Assembly (NCBI GenBank): GCA_021787565.1
Contig: JAJYLT010000023.1
Span: forward strand, 1 to 58,701
Reading direction: 5' to 3'
DNA length: 58,701 nt
DNA from: Acidobacteriota bacterium
GTDB taxonomy: Bacteria; Acidobacteriota; UBA4820; DSQY01
In this document: positions 1 to 6,080 of the stretch, piece after piece
Layout of the letters: every line of letters starts with the position of its first letter
How positions within the stretch are numbered: position 1 is the stretch's first letter
Position numbers and translations under genes: made by a program
The notes under the pieces: generated by a model
The model's input: only the letters and a program-made list of their open reading frames with translations
What the model was told of the DNA's origin: nothing
Databases searched by the model: none

Positions 1-103
1 GGATGCCCTTGACTATGAAGTCTCGGTCAACTCCGTACTCCTTCTTCGCCGTTGCGTCGCTGAGGGTTGCCCCCTTGCGATTCCACTCACCGTATTCCGC
101 CAT
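1..103 (-). CDS. Small cassette-encoded protein, N-terminal part (runs off the left edge)
   Basis: The frame starts with ATG at 103 and reads MAEYGEWNRKGATL, then a segment rich in Ala/Lys, then EYGVDRDFIVKGI up to the window edge. There is no stop in the 34 visible codons. The sequence resembles, from memory, a family of short (about 70 aa) proteins of unknown function often found in integron cassettes; the segment after residue 14 has the look of a helix-turn-helix of the excisionase/MerR type. It lies left of the first attC site and in the same orientation as the other cassette genes. The function is not known, and the 3' part is outside the window. Confidence 0.6.
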   Translation of the reverse strand, partial: MAEYGEWNRKGATLSDATAKKEYGVDRDFIVKGI

Positions 104-115
104 GTCCTATCTCTT

Positions 116-222
116 CGACCGAACGCCCGCGTTCAGCGGCCCGGGCAACCATGCTCGAACTTGTACAGCGCCTAGCGAATCTGCACATGCGCGGACCGGT
201 CCGCTGCAACGCGTGGTTAGGG
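116..222 (-). repeat. attC site 1 (degenerate core)
   Basis: An imperfect palindrome whose arms pair GCGTTCAGCGG with CCGCTGCAACGC, ending in GTTAG at 216-220. The left core reads CCGAAC where the other sites have CCTAAC, so the R' core on the minus strand is altered. It separates the partial cassette at 1-103 from the cassette gene at 249-1073. Confidence 0.75.
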
Positions 223-248
223 GGCTAATTGCAATAGGCGAGCCTATG

Positions 249-1073
249 TCAGTAAGTAGCATCTACTTCAACATCCTCTTGGCGAATAACGACATGGAGA
301 GGGTCCTTGACGGAAATGTTGATGTTCGCTTGAATCGGGTAAAGACGGGAGAACTGCACGCCGTTGCCCCTATCCCAATCCCCGTCACTGCCATACTGAT
401 GCTTAACCTCCACTTGGCCAGAAATATTCAGATATATAGCTGCTTCGTCAATGGCCTCGACCGTTATGTCGTCTACACCTACGTCTTCAACCCAGTAGTG
501 TGTAGCTAACGTGTCTATCTGTGGAATCACGTCTGAGATTAAGGCCTCGAAAACGCTTTCCGAAACTCTCTCTTCATAAGCTGACGTGATGTCGTGGCGG
601 AAGTCATGGACCGTTTCCAAGAAACTACGGAGGGCCTCAAGAGTGCTCAGCACCATTGAATCTCCGTCATTCGCAGACACATGGAATGTCTCCTCCTCGA
701 TGTGGGTATACTTGCTGAGACGATCAATTGCCTCTCTTAGCTTGTTCGAGCCCGAGCCCAGGTCAATTCCAAGTTCCTGCCTAACGAAGTCATCACTCAA
801 GCCGCCTTTTATCGCATAAAGCATTCGTTGGCGGCGAGAAATACCATTGTTCTCTTGAGTTTCCTTCTTGTACCACTGACACTTAAGGATGGCCTCGTTA
901 GGTGCAAGGCGTGCCAGAATATGCCTTGTCAACTCGCGAAGACCTAATGCAAAGGAATTGTAACGAATGGGGTTACCCTTGTTCTCCAGTTGGCTGAGTG
1001 AAGCGTGGAGCAGACCATGTTCAAGTGTTTTGGTCAGTTCTCGATCAATCTGCGCTACGATTCTCTGGAACAT
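249..1073 (-). CDS. Cassette protein resembling predicted pPIWI-associated nucleases
   Basis: A 274-residue protein encoded alone in a cassette between attC sites 1 and 2. It appears cytosolic: no signal peptide or membrane helix is seen. The pattern in the second half (RRQRMLYAIKGGLSDDFV, then HIEEETFHV, then DTLATHYWVEDVGVDDITV, then a beta-rich tail with GQVEV and QYGSDGDWDRGNG) matches, from memory, proteins annotated as predicted pPIWI-associating nuclease. That family name comes from gene-neighbourhood work on prokaryotic Argonaute-like systems, and no activity is established here. The N-terminal 110 residues are helical and not recognised. Base composition is clearly lower in G+C than the chromosomal genes beyond 4633, as expected for a mobile cassette. 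A role in defence is an inference only. Confidence 0.55.
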   Translation of the reverse strand: MFQRIVAQIDRELTKTLEHGLLHASLSQLENKGNPIRYNSFALGLRELTRHILARLAPNEAILKCQWYKKETQENNGISRRQRMLYAIKGGLSDDFVRQELGIDLGSGSNKLREAIDRLSKYTHIEEETFHVSANDGDSMVLSTLEALRSFLETVHDFRHDITSAYEERVSESVFEALISDVIPQIDTLATHYWVEDVGVDDITVEAIDEAAIYLNISGQVEVKHQYGSDGDWDRGNGVQFSRLYPIQANINISVKDPLHVVIRQEDVEVDATY

Positions 1074-1115
1074 TCCTGACCCCCTATGCTCCTATGTGAC
1101 GATTTCTGCGAAGCA

Positions 1116-1243
1116 CCCTAACGCCCGCGTTCAGCGGGCCGGGCAACCAACGTTCGAGATAAGAGAATGGTGCAGCGGACTACCCCAAAGGGCAAAGCGT
1201 GAAGCTGGGCCCTGTCCCGGTCCGCTGCACCGCATCGTTAGGC
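1116..1243 (-). repeat. attC site 2
   Basis: Left core CCCTAAC at 1116-1122, right core GTTAGGC at 1237-1243, inner arms GCGTTCAGCGGGCCGGGC and CCCGGTCCGCTGCACCGC. The stop codon of the gene at 1238 (TAA) is formed by the right core, a common arrangement in cassettes. Confidence 0.85.
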
Positions 1244-1735
1244 TCCTCCGCACTCTTCACCTGGCATGTTATAGAAGAATCGAAAGTGACCTTTTAGATG
1301 GGGTGCAGTGAAGCCTGAAGGGAGAGGCAACTCTCTACTAGATGTGCGGAGGGCATCGATGGCGGCTTGATCGAAGAACGAGCAGCCGGAAAAGTGCCCC
1401 ACTGTGATATCGGTAATGGTGCCGTCACCTAGCACAGTAAAACACAGTTCGACCCAGCCTCTAAACCCATGTGCCATGGCATGTTGCGGCACCTGCCAGT
1501 GGGACTGAACCACTATCTGCATCTCATGAGCATAGGGTCCAAGGTCGACGTGGGAACCGGCAGGTGCCTCAAGAGAAAAACACTTGCCTTCGACAGCTTG
1601 AGCGCAGGATGGATGAGGTTGCCTAACATAAGCGGCTTGATCCCCCGATGAAAGACAGTCGACCGCGTGATTGGTTTCTCGAGCGGTGCAGGCACATAGT
1701 GCAACAAGGAGCAGGATGAAGGTCGGCAACTTCAT
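1238..1735 (-). CDS. TonB C-terminal domain lipoprotein (cassette gene)
   Basis: A 165-residue protein. The N-terminus (MKLPTFILLLVALCACTARE) is a signal sequence with a plausible lipobox ending at the Cys of LCAC, so it is probably lipid-anchored. The C-terminal half has the TonB-C/energy-transducer pattern: GWVELCFTVLGDGTITDITV, then FDQAAIDALRTS, then a short basic strand. Such domains contact TonB-box proteins or act as stand-alone envelope proteins; no proline-rich TonB spacer or N-terminal anchor helix of true TonB is present. The ATG at 1735 is preferred because GAGAGG lies 8 bases upstream; a longer start at 1750 is possible. The stop lies within attC site 2. Confidence 0.7.
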   Translation of the reverse strand: MKLPTFILLLVALCACTARETNHAVDCLSSGDQAAYVRQPHPSCAQAVEGKCFSLEAPAGSHVDLGPYAHEMQIVVQSHWQVPQHAMAHGFRGWVELCFTVLGDGTITDITVGHFSGCSFFDQAAIDALRTSSRELPLPSGFTAPHLKGHFRFFYNMPGEECGGA

Positions 1736-1759
1736 ATTCGCGCCTCTCATGATAAAGGA

Positions 1760-1889
1760 GCCTAACGCGTGCGTTCACCGGACCGGGCAACCAAGGCTAA
1801 AGATGAACAAGCGGAGCAACGGACCTCCTACAAAGGGCACCAGTTGAAGCATAGGCGGCGAACCGGTCCGGTGCAACGCGTTGTTAGGT
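1760..1889 (-). repeat. attC site 3
   Basis: Left core GCCTAAC at 1760-1766 and right core GTTAGGT at 1883-1889, with arms GCGTTCACCGGACCGGGC and CCGGTCCGGTGCAACGC. The single base changes in the two arms relative to the other sites (CACCGG versus CAGCGG, and CCGGTGC versus CCGCTGC) are compensatory. This shows that the folded stem, not the sequence, is conserved. Confidence 0.85.
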
Positions 1890-1946
1890 TGCGCTTGTTT
1901 TGAGGAGGTCTTGTTGCGCCGGTTTGGGCGCCTTGAGACACGCGCT

Positions 1947-2183
1947 CTATGCGCTTTCAATACCGAATTCTGCCTTGTACTGAAGATATCTTGCCGAAAC
2001 CTCTTTCTCATGCCGGACTTCATCGTCATAGAAACCTATGAGGATCGATTTCAGTGCTGGCTCTTCACACAAGTCAACTGCCTTCTGGTACATTGCTTGC
2101 GCCGAACGCTCAGCTTCTATTGCTATCTTGAAGGTCGCAAACAACTCTCGTTCTTTGTCGGTCATCGCCTTTATTACCTGCAT
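1947..2183 (-). CDS. Short ferritin-like (rubrerythrin-type) two-helix protein, cassette gene
   Basis: A 78-residue protein with two predicted amphipathic helices. The first carries AIEAERSAQAMYQKA and the second IGFYDDEVRHEKEV; the Glu of the first and the ExxRH of the second match one half of a ferritin-like di-iron site. A single four-helix ferritin unit needs two such halves, so the product probably dimerises, as known for encapsulated ferritin-like proteins. The start at 2183 is chosen because GGAGG lies 6 bases upstream; an in-frame start at 2204 has no such site. It sits alone between attC sites 3 and 4. A role in oxidative stress or iron handling is inference. Confidence 0.6.
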   Translation of the reverse strand: MQVIKAMTDKERELFATFKIAIEAERSAQAMYQKAVDLCEEPALKSILIGFYDDEVRHEKEVSARYLQYKAEFGIESA

Positions 2184-2246
2184 GCTCCACCTCCAATAAC
2201 GCAACTCAGGCCGATTCCGCAGCTCGTGTAGTTATTATACCCCGCA

Positions 2247-2352
2247 ACCTAACGCCAGCGTTCAGCGGGCCGGGCAACTGCGTCCGAACCAGCACAACGC
2301 CTTGCGAATCATTGAACATGATGGACCGGTCCGCTGCAACGCGTTGTTAGGC
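2247..2352 (-). repeat. attC site 4
   Basis: Left core ACCTAAC at 2247-2253 and right core GTTAGGC at 2346-2352; arms GCGTTCAGCGGGCCGGGC and GGACCGGTCCGCTGCAACGC. The stop codon of the VOC gene at 2347 lies in the right core. Confidence 0.87.
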
Positions 2353-2715
2353 CTCGGGCTTGTGGCAGACCGCTTCGACGTTGTGACCATCAGGGCCGAT
2401 GACAAATGCGCCATAGTAATTTGCATGGTAGTGCGGACGGAGGCCTGGCGCCCCATTGTCTTTGCCCCCGGCTTCAAGAGCGGCCCGATAGAAGTCTTGG
2501 ACCTGTTTGCGGGTCTCAGCTGTGAAAGCCAGGTGTAACTGTGCGGGCTTCTCTGAGCTTTGATAGAGCCAAAGCGATGGCTTTCCTTTTGGCCCTATTC
2601 CAAGGCCGTACTCGCCTTCCATAACGACACCCACTCCGAGAGGCTCAAGGGCTCGCTGGAAAAACGATTTGCTCGCATCGTAGTTGGTAACGCCAAAGCC
2701 AATGTGATCGAACAT
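2347..2715 (-). CDS. VOC-fold protein (glyoxalase/bleomycin resistance/dioxygenase superfamily), cassette gene
   Basis: A 122-residue protein with the paired beta-alpha-beta-beta-beta units of the vicinal oxygen chelate fold. It begins MFDHIGFGVTNYDASKSFF, has a central LHLAF strand and ends with a DGHNVEAVCH segment. The His near the N-terminus, the His of LHLAF and the Glu of NVEAV are the positions that usually bind metal. The substrate cannot be told from sequence; family members include glyoxalases, antibiotic-binding proteins and dioxygenases. AAGGAG lies 7 bases before the ATG at 2715. The single-gene cassette ends within attC site 4. Confidence 0.8.
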   Translation of the reverse strand: MFDHIGFGVTNYDASKSFFQRALEPLGVGVVMEGEYGLGIGPKGKPSLWLYQSSEKPAQLHLAFTAETRKQVQDFYRAALEAGGKDNGAPGLRPHYHANYYGAFVIGPDGHNVEAVCHKPEA

Positions 2716-2754
2716 GGGACTCTCCTTGTGAAAACGATGTGAGGTGAGTGCGAG

Positions 2755-2860
2755 GCCTAACGCCGGCGTTCAGCGGCCGGGCAACTGCGCGCTCAACCCT
2801 GCACGGCGCTTAGCGGACCTGCAAACGCGCGGACCGGTCCGCTGCAACGCGTGGTTAGGG
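2755..2860 (-). repeat. attC site 5
   Basis: Left core GCCTAAC at 2755-2761 and right core GTTAGGG at 2854-2860, with arms GCGTTCAGCGGCCGGGC and GGACCGGTCCGCTGCAACGC. This is the last site of the family that can be folded with confidence in the window. Confidence 0.85.
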
Positions 2861-3184
2861 GTTTCTCTTGGACTTGACCGCACCGTGCAACACGACTTGA
2901 GGTGAGCAAGACTACCGCCGGCCTGTGCCGGCCATTGCGGGGAGCATCGGGACATGGCGTGCTCAAAGCCCCGGTGCGGAGAGCCTGCACAAGCCTCGCG
3001 GCGAAGGGCCACCCTAGATGCGGGCGGAGGTGAAGCTGAGCCACGACCGGCTTTGTGAGCACCCTGCCGCCGCAGAACGTTGCCGCCGCACCTGCACGTG
3101 CCCACGCGGGCGGATGACCCGCCGTTTTGCACCGCACGCCTTGCCCCCCTTGAATGTTCCTTCAACCTTTTCACCAGCAATGGC
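2861..3184. other. Cassette-sized segment with no convincing gene
   Basis: This stretch lies between attC site 5 and a further CCCTAAC core at 3185-3191, so it has the size and flanks of a cassette. An open frame on the minus strand starts at 3180 but runs through the attC site and gives a low-complexity Arg/Gly/Ser-rich product. The alternative frames are no better. It may be a non-coding or decayed cassette. Confidence 0.4.
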
Positions 3185-3340
3185 CCCTAACGCGCATTAT
3201 GCGTCTCGCGACGGCAAGTACGACAGGGTGGTGTCGTATAACACATCTTCATGGGAACCCCCGCTATCCACAAACTCCTTGTAGCACACACCGATAAACG
3301 TGTCCACATCTCCGACGGCGCCGTGTTATGCGACATGCCC
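3185..3340. repeat. Right boundary of the cassette array: isolated core site and inverted repeat
   Basis: CCCTAAC at 3185-3191 (GTTAGGG on the minus strand, preceded by GCGC) looks like an R' core, but no matching arm of the attC family follows. About 40 bases further, GTGTCGTATAACAC (near 3232) and GTGTTATGCGACA (near 3326) form an inverted repeat around about 80 bases. It could be a decayed attC of another family, an attI remnant or an unrelated hairpin; the inner arms do not pair well. Confidence 0.35.
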
Positions 3341-3594
3341 TTGTCGCAAAGCATGATCAGCCCCTGTCGAAGGGGCCGAGCAAGCCGGCGGTGCCGGTGG
3401 GCGCCCGGCCGGTCTGGAGGCATCGCGACCCGAAGGTCGCTCCCGCATTGCCATCCGCCTTCCGTCCTTGCTTCCAAGCCCTCCCTCGCCCTACTCGCGG
3501 ACTCACCTACTCACCTACTCACCCTTCTTCCTCCGTGCTCCCCGTGTTCTCCGTGGTGAGGTCTTTCCTTTTCCCTGTCTCCCTACGACCTCCC

Positions 3595-3655
3595 AAGGCC
3601 TCCATACGCCCTCATCACCTCATCTCCTCATCCCCTCATCTCGCCCCCGAAGGCC
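3595..3655. repeat. Pyrimidine-rich direct repeat, copy 1
   Basis: About 60 bases beginning AAGGCCTCCATACGCC and continuing with tandem TCATC/TCCTC units, ending near CCCGAAGGCC. A near-identical copy is at 3860-3921. The region 3341-4632 has no supported gene; open frames there encode only Pro/Ser/Leu low-complexity products of these repeats. Confidence 0.8.
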
Positions 3656-3685
3656 CCCCCCCTCGCCCTCCTCACTTCCTCACTC

Positions 3686-3830
3686 CGTGCCTACATGAGT
3701 TGTGGGTCATCCTGAAGTCTCCCTCGAAGCTTCTCCCCTGAAGGATCTCGGGCAACGGCCCTGCACGTCCGGCGATTGAGATCCTTCGAAAGCACTCCCT
3801 CGAAGCAGCCCTCAGGATGACCGGGACCGG
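3686..3830. repeat. Hairpin element, copy 1
   Basis: About 145 bases with nested inverted repeats: outer arms GGGTCATCCTGA and TCAGGATGACC, inner arms GAAGGATCTC and GAGATCCTTC, around a short GC-rich loop. A second copy with scattered changes lies at 3965-4110. The structure resembles the short palindromic repetitive elements (REP/MITE-like) with TCATCCTGA ends found in many bacterial genomes. No coding capacity. Confidence 0.8.
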
Positions 3831-3859
3831 AGCAGGGATGACCGGTCTTCCCTGCCCCG

Positions 3860-3921
3860 AAGGCCTCCATACGCCCTCATCACCTCATCTCCTCATCCCC
3901 TCATCTCCTCCCCCGAAGGCC
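3860..3921. repeat. Pyrimidine-rich direct repeat, copy 2
   Basis: Second copy of the 60-base unit at 3595, identical over most of its length. With the hairpin copies it makes a composite tandem duplication of about 270 bases. Confidence 0.8.
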
Positions 3922-3964
3922 TGCCCGCGCCCTACTCACGGACTCACCTCATCACCTATTCAAC

Positions 3965-4110
3965 CCGTGCCCACATGAGGTGCGGGTCATCCTGAAGACT
4001 CCTTCGAAGCTTCTCCCCTGAAGGATCTCGGGCAACGGCCCTGCACGTCCGGCGGCAGAGATCCTTCGGGAGTACTCCCTCGAAGCAGCCCTCAGGATGA
4101 CCGGGATCGG
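3965..4110. repeat. Hairpin element, copy 2
   Basis: Second copy of the nested inverted-repeat element at 3686-3830. Differences between copies (for example GATTGAG versus GCAGAG next to the inner arm) fall mainly in loops, while the arms are kept. Confidence 0.8.
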
Positions 4111-4498
4111 CGCCGGGATGCGCGCGCTTTGCCGCCTTCGAAGGTCGCCCCTCACCCTCATCACCTACTCACGGACTTACCTCATGACCTTCTCATCTCG
4201 CCCCCGAAGGCCTCCCCTCGCCCTCCTCACTTCCTCACTTCCTCACTTCCTCACCTCATCACCTACTCATCTCATCGCCTCATCGCCCTCTCACCCTTTC
4301 CCCTCCGTGCTCTCCGCGCTCTCCGTGGTGACTCATCGCGTCTCTCCTCCGTCTAAGATAGCACCGCGAGTCCCCCGCGCCACCTGAAGCTCCGCGGAGA
4401 GCTGCCCGGCGACTCTCGCACGGGCCCGAACGGTCTCCCGCCGAGCGGCGCACCGGTGCGTCGGAGCGGAGCCGCGCACTTGGGCGGGACCCCCGCCA

Positions 4499-4522
4499 GA
4501 ATTCACCCCTCGGGGTGAATTC
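4499..4522. repeat. Perfect short inverted repeat upstream of the Cys-rich protein gene
   Basis: Two 11-base arms, GAATTCACCCC and GGGGTGAATTC, separated by two bases, followed at once by a partial third copy (TTCACCCCTCGGGCTG). It lies about 110 bases before the start of the gene at 4633, so it could be an operator or a transcript hairpin. No direct evidence separates these. Confidence 0.5.
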
Positions 4523-4632
4523 CTTCACCCCTCGGGCTGATGACATCCCTTGCGCCGGGCTCCACATTGCTGTCAGGATTGGCTCGCCGTGCGGCGAGCT
4601 TCGGGACGAAGCGGTTACTCGGGAGGTGAGAC

Positions 4633-5250
4633 ATGAGAAGGAACGCTTGGTTTGGGCTCGCCGTTGCTCTCTGTGCGATGCTGGCCGTGGCGGTTCTTGC
4701 CCAGCCGCCAGAAGTAGGCCCAGGTGGGATCTGGATCCAGGGCAGCACCGATGAGTACAGCTCCTTTTACCTCAGGGTCGGCCTCCGTCAGGCTGAACCG
4801 GGACTATTCACGATCCTGGCCGCCAAGATCTACAGCGAGCCAAGCCATACCCTGCTCGCGGCCGTTGTGGACGGCGCCGCGCCAGCGCTGGTTTTGACAT
4901 CCGTGAACGCGGAGAAACCTCGGGCTACGATGGTCACCTCCATCGCGGCGGTTCAATCGGACCTGCACTTGGGCATCCCCGCACCTCCCGCCTCCGACTC
5001 GCGCATCCGCATTGATTACGTCATCCGGAAGGGCAAGTCCATCTCCACCATCACGGTGTCCGACGCCCAACTCTCATCGCTCTCCGATTTCGAGTTCTCC
5101 TCCAGACCGAGCGCGGGCGGAGGCTTCCACAACTGCGGCTACTGCGGCGGCAGTTATTGCGGCTGCGTGGATTGCTCGACGCCCGGGTGGACCCTCTGCT
5201 GCCCCTCCTGCACCGTAAGCTGCGGCGCAGTGAAGTGCCCGGGGGAATAG
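4633..5250 (+). CDS. Secreted protein with Cys-rich C-terminal tail
   Basis: A 205-residue protein. The first 23 residues are a signal peptide (MRRNAWFGLAVALCAMLAVA, cleavage likely after VLA). Residues of about 30-165 are a beta-rich domain with no recognised family. The last 40 residues hold ten Cys in the order C-YC-GGSYC-GC-VDC-TLCC-PSC-VSC-KC, spaced like a disulfide-rich or metal-binding tail. GGAGGTGAG lies 5 bases before the ATG. It is the only plus-strand gene between the cassette array and 49784, and is followed by its own terminator. The function is unknown; export to the periplasm or outside is supported by the signal peptide. Confidence 0.8.
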   Translation: MRRNAWFGLAVALCAMLAVAVLAQPPEVGPGGIWIQGSTDEYSSFYLRVGLRQAEPGLFTILAAKIYSEPSHTLLAAVVDGAAPALVLTSVNAEKPRATMVTSIAAVQSDLHLGIPAPPASDSRIRIDYVIRKGKSISTITVSDAQLSSLSDFEFSSRPSAGGGFHNCGYCGGSYCGCVDCSTPGWTLCCPSCTVSCGAVKCPGE

Positions 5251-5290
5251 GGCCGCCTCTCTGGACGCGACGATACCTTCCTTTCCTGTG

Positions 5291-5322
5291 CGGGGCCGGG
5301 GTTACCCGGCCCCTATTTTTCT
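5291..5322 (+). terminator. Rho-independent terminator of the Cys-rich protein gene
   Basis: Stem GGGGCCGGG/CCCGGCCCC with loop GTTA, followed by TATTTTT, about 40 bases after the stop at 5250. The TAG stop of the convergent minus-strand regulator lies at 5313-5315, just beyond the stem. Confidence 0.85.
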
Positions 5323-6017
5323 TCGAGCCCCGGCGCCTGCACGTCGGCAGGGGCGATGAGCCCGCGACCGACGGCCCACAGGATGGCCTCGGCCCGGTTG
5401 GCCACGCCGATCTTCTGGAAGAGGTGGCGGGTGTGGCTCTTGACGGTGTTGCGGCTGACCTCGAGGGCTTGGGCGATCTGGCCGGGGGCGAGCCCCCTCG
5501 CGATGTGGATCAGGATCTCCCGCTCTCGCCGGGTGAGCGCCTCAAGTTCATCGGAGGGGGCGGCCGCCATGGCCAGGTCCAGCTCACGGTGGCCCGACGC
5601 GATCCGGCGCACCCGCTCCTGGTCCAGGAGATTCTCGCCCGCGGCCACCCTCCGGACGACGCCGAGGAGCTCCTGGCCGTCGGAGCCCTTCAGGAGGTAG
5701 GCCGAGGCGCCGGCGGCCATGGCCGCCCGTACGTAGTCCTCGTCCGCATAGCTGGTGAACAGGACGGCGCGGGTGCCAGGGCTCTTGGCGCGGATGGCCC
5801 TCAGGGCTTGCAGTCCACCCAGGTTGGGCATCCGGACGTCCAGGACCACCACGTCCGGCTTGAGCAGCACCGCGGCCGCCAGCAGATCCCTCCCGTCGGC
5901 CGCCTCCGCCACCACCTCAAGTTCCTCGGAGGATAGGGCTGCGCGAATTCCCTGCCTGACGACGGGGTGGTCGTCGGCGATGAGAACGCGAATCACCCGA
6001 ACGGCCGTCCTCTCCAT
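5313..6017 (-). CDS. NarL/LuxR-type response regulator
   Basis: A 234-residue two-domain regulator. Residues 8-125 form the receiver: IADDH acidic pair, phospho-acceptor Asp in VVLDVRMP, the switch Thr in LFTSYA and the Lys in YLLKGS. Residues 165-225 form the GerE/LuxR helix-turn-helix: LTRREREIL, then GQIAQALEVSRNTVKSHTRHLFQKIGV. It should bind DNA as a dimer once phosphorylated. The partner is the kinase ending 63 bases upstream (6081-7757), in the same direction. The target genes cannot be told. The stop codon abuts the hairpin of the convergent terminator. Confidence 0.92.
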   Translation of the reverse strand: MERTAVRVIRVLIADDHPVVRQGIRAALSSEELEVVAEAADGRDLLAAAVLLKPDVVVLDVRMPNLGGLQALRAIRAKSPGTRAVLFTSYADEDYVRAAMAAGASAYLLKGSDGQELLGVVRRVAAGENLLDQERVRRIASGHRELDLAMAAAPSDELEALTRREREILIHIARGLAPGQIAQALEVSRNTVKSHTRHLFQKIGVANRAEAILWAVGRGLIAPADVQAPGLEEK

Positions 6018-6080
6018 GGCATGGCTTCCATCGCGGCGAGCCCGTTGTCTTCTCCCCGAGAAGAGGTGGGTGCCTGGGGA

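Larger units (their letters stand above)
1..3191 (-). mobile_element. Integron-type gene cassette array without visible integrase (CALIN)
   Basis: Five imperfect palindromes of about 105-130 bp recur at 116, 1116, 1760, 2247 and 2755. Each starts near CCTAAC, ends near GTTAG, and shares inner arms related to GCGTTCAGCGG and CCGCTGCAACGC. Between them lie single small genes, all on the minus strand, some with stop codons inside the site. This is the layout of integron cassettes. On the minus strand the sites read RYYYAACAA...GCGTTAGG, with the extra arm base on the R''/L'' side, so cassettes run leftward and attI would be expected to the right. No integrase gene is found there up to 4632, so within this window it is a cluster of attC sites lacking an integrase. 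The array continues past the left edge. Confidence 0.85.

Noticed and set aside
3-509. Plus-strand frame across attC site 1
   Set aside because: It runs through an attC site and opposes the cassette gene at 249-1073 and the small gene at 1-103.
2770-3180. Minus-strand frame of 136 codons
   Set aside because: It passes into attC site 5 and yields a low-complexity Arg/Gly/Ser product; cassette genes normally end at or before the site.
3230-3340. Sixth attC site of a different family
   Set aside because: Outer arms pair, but inner arms do not and cores each miss the consensus by a base; listed only as an inverted repeat.
4195-4300. CRISPR-like array of TCACTTCC/TCATC repeats
   Set aside because: Units are 7-9 bases with no spacers and no cas genes; simple tandem repeats.
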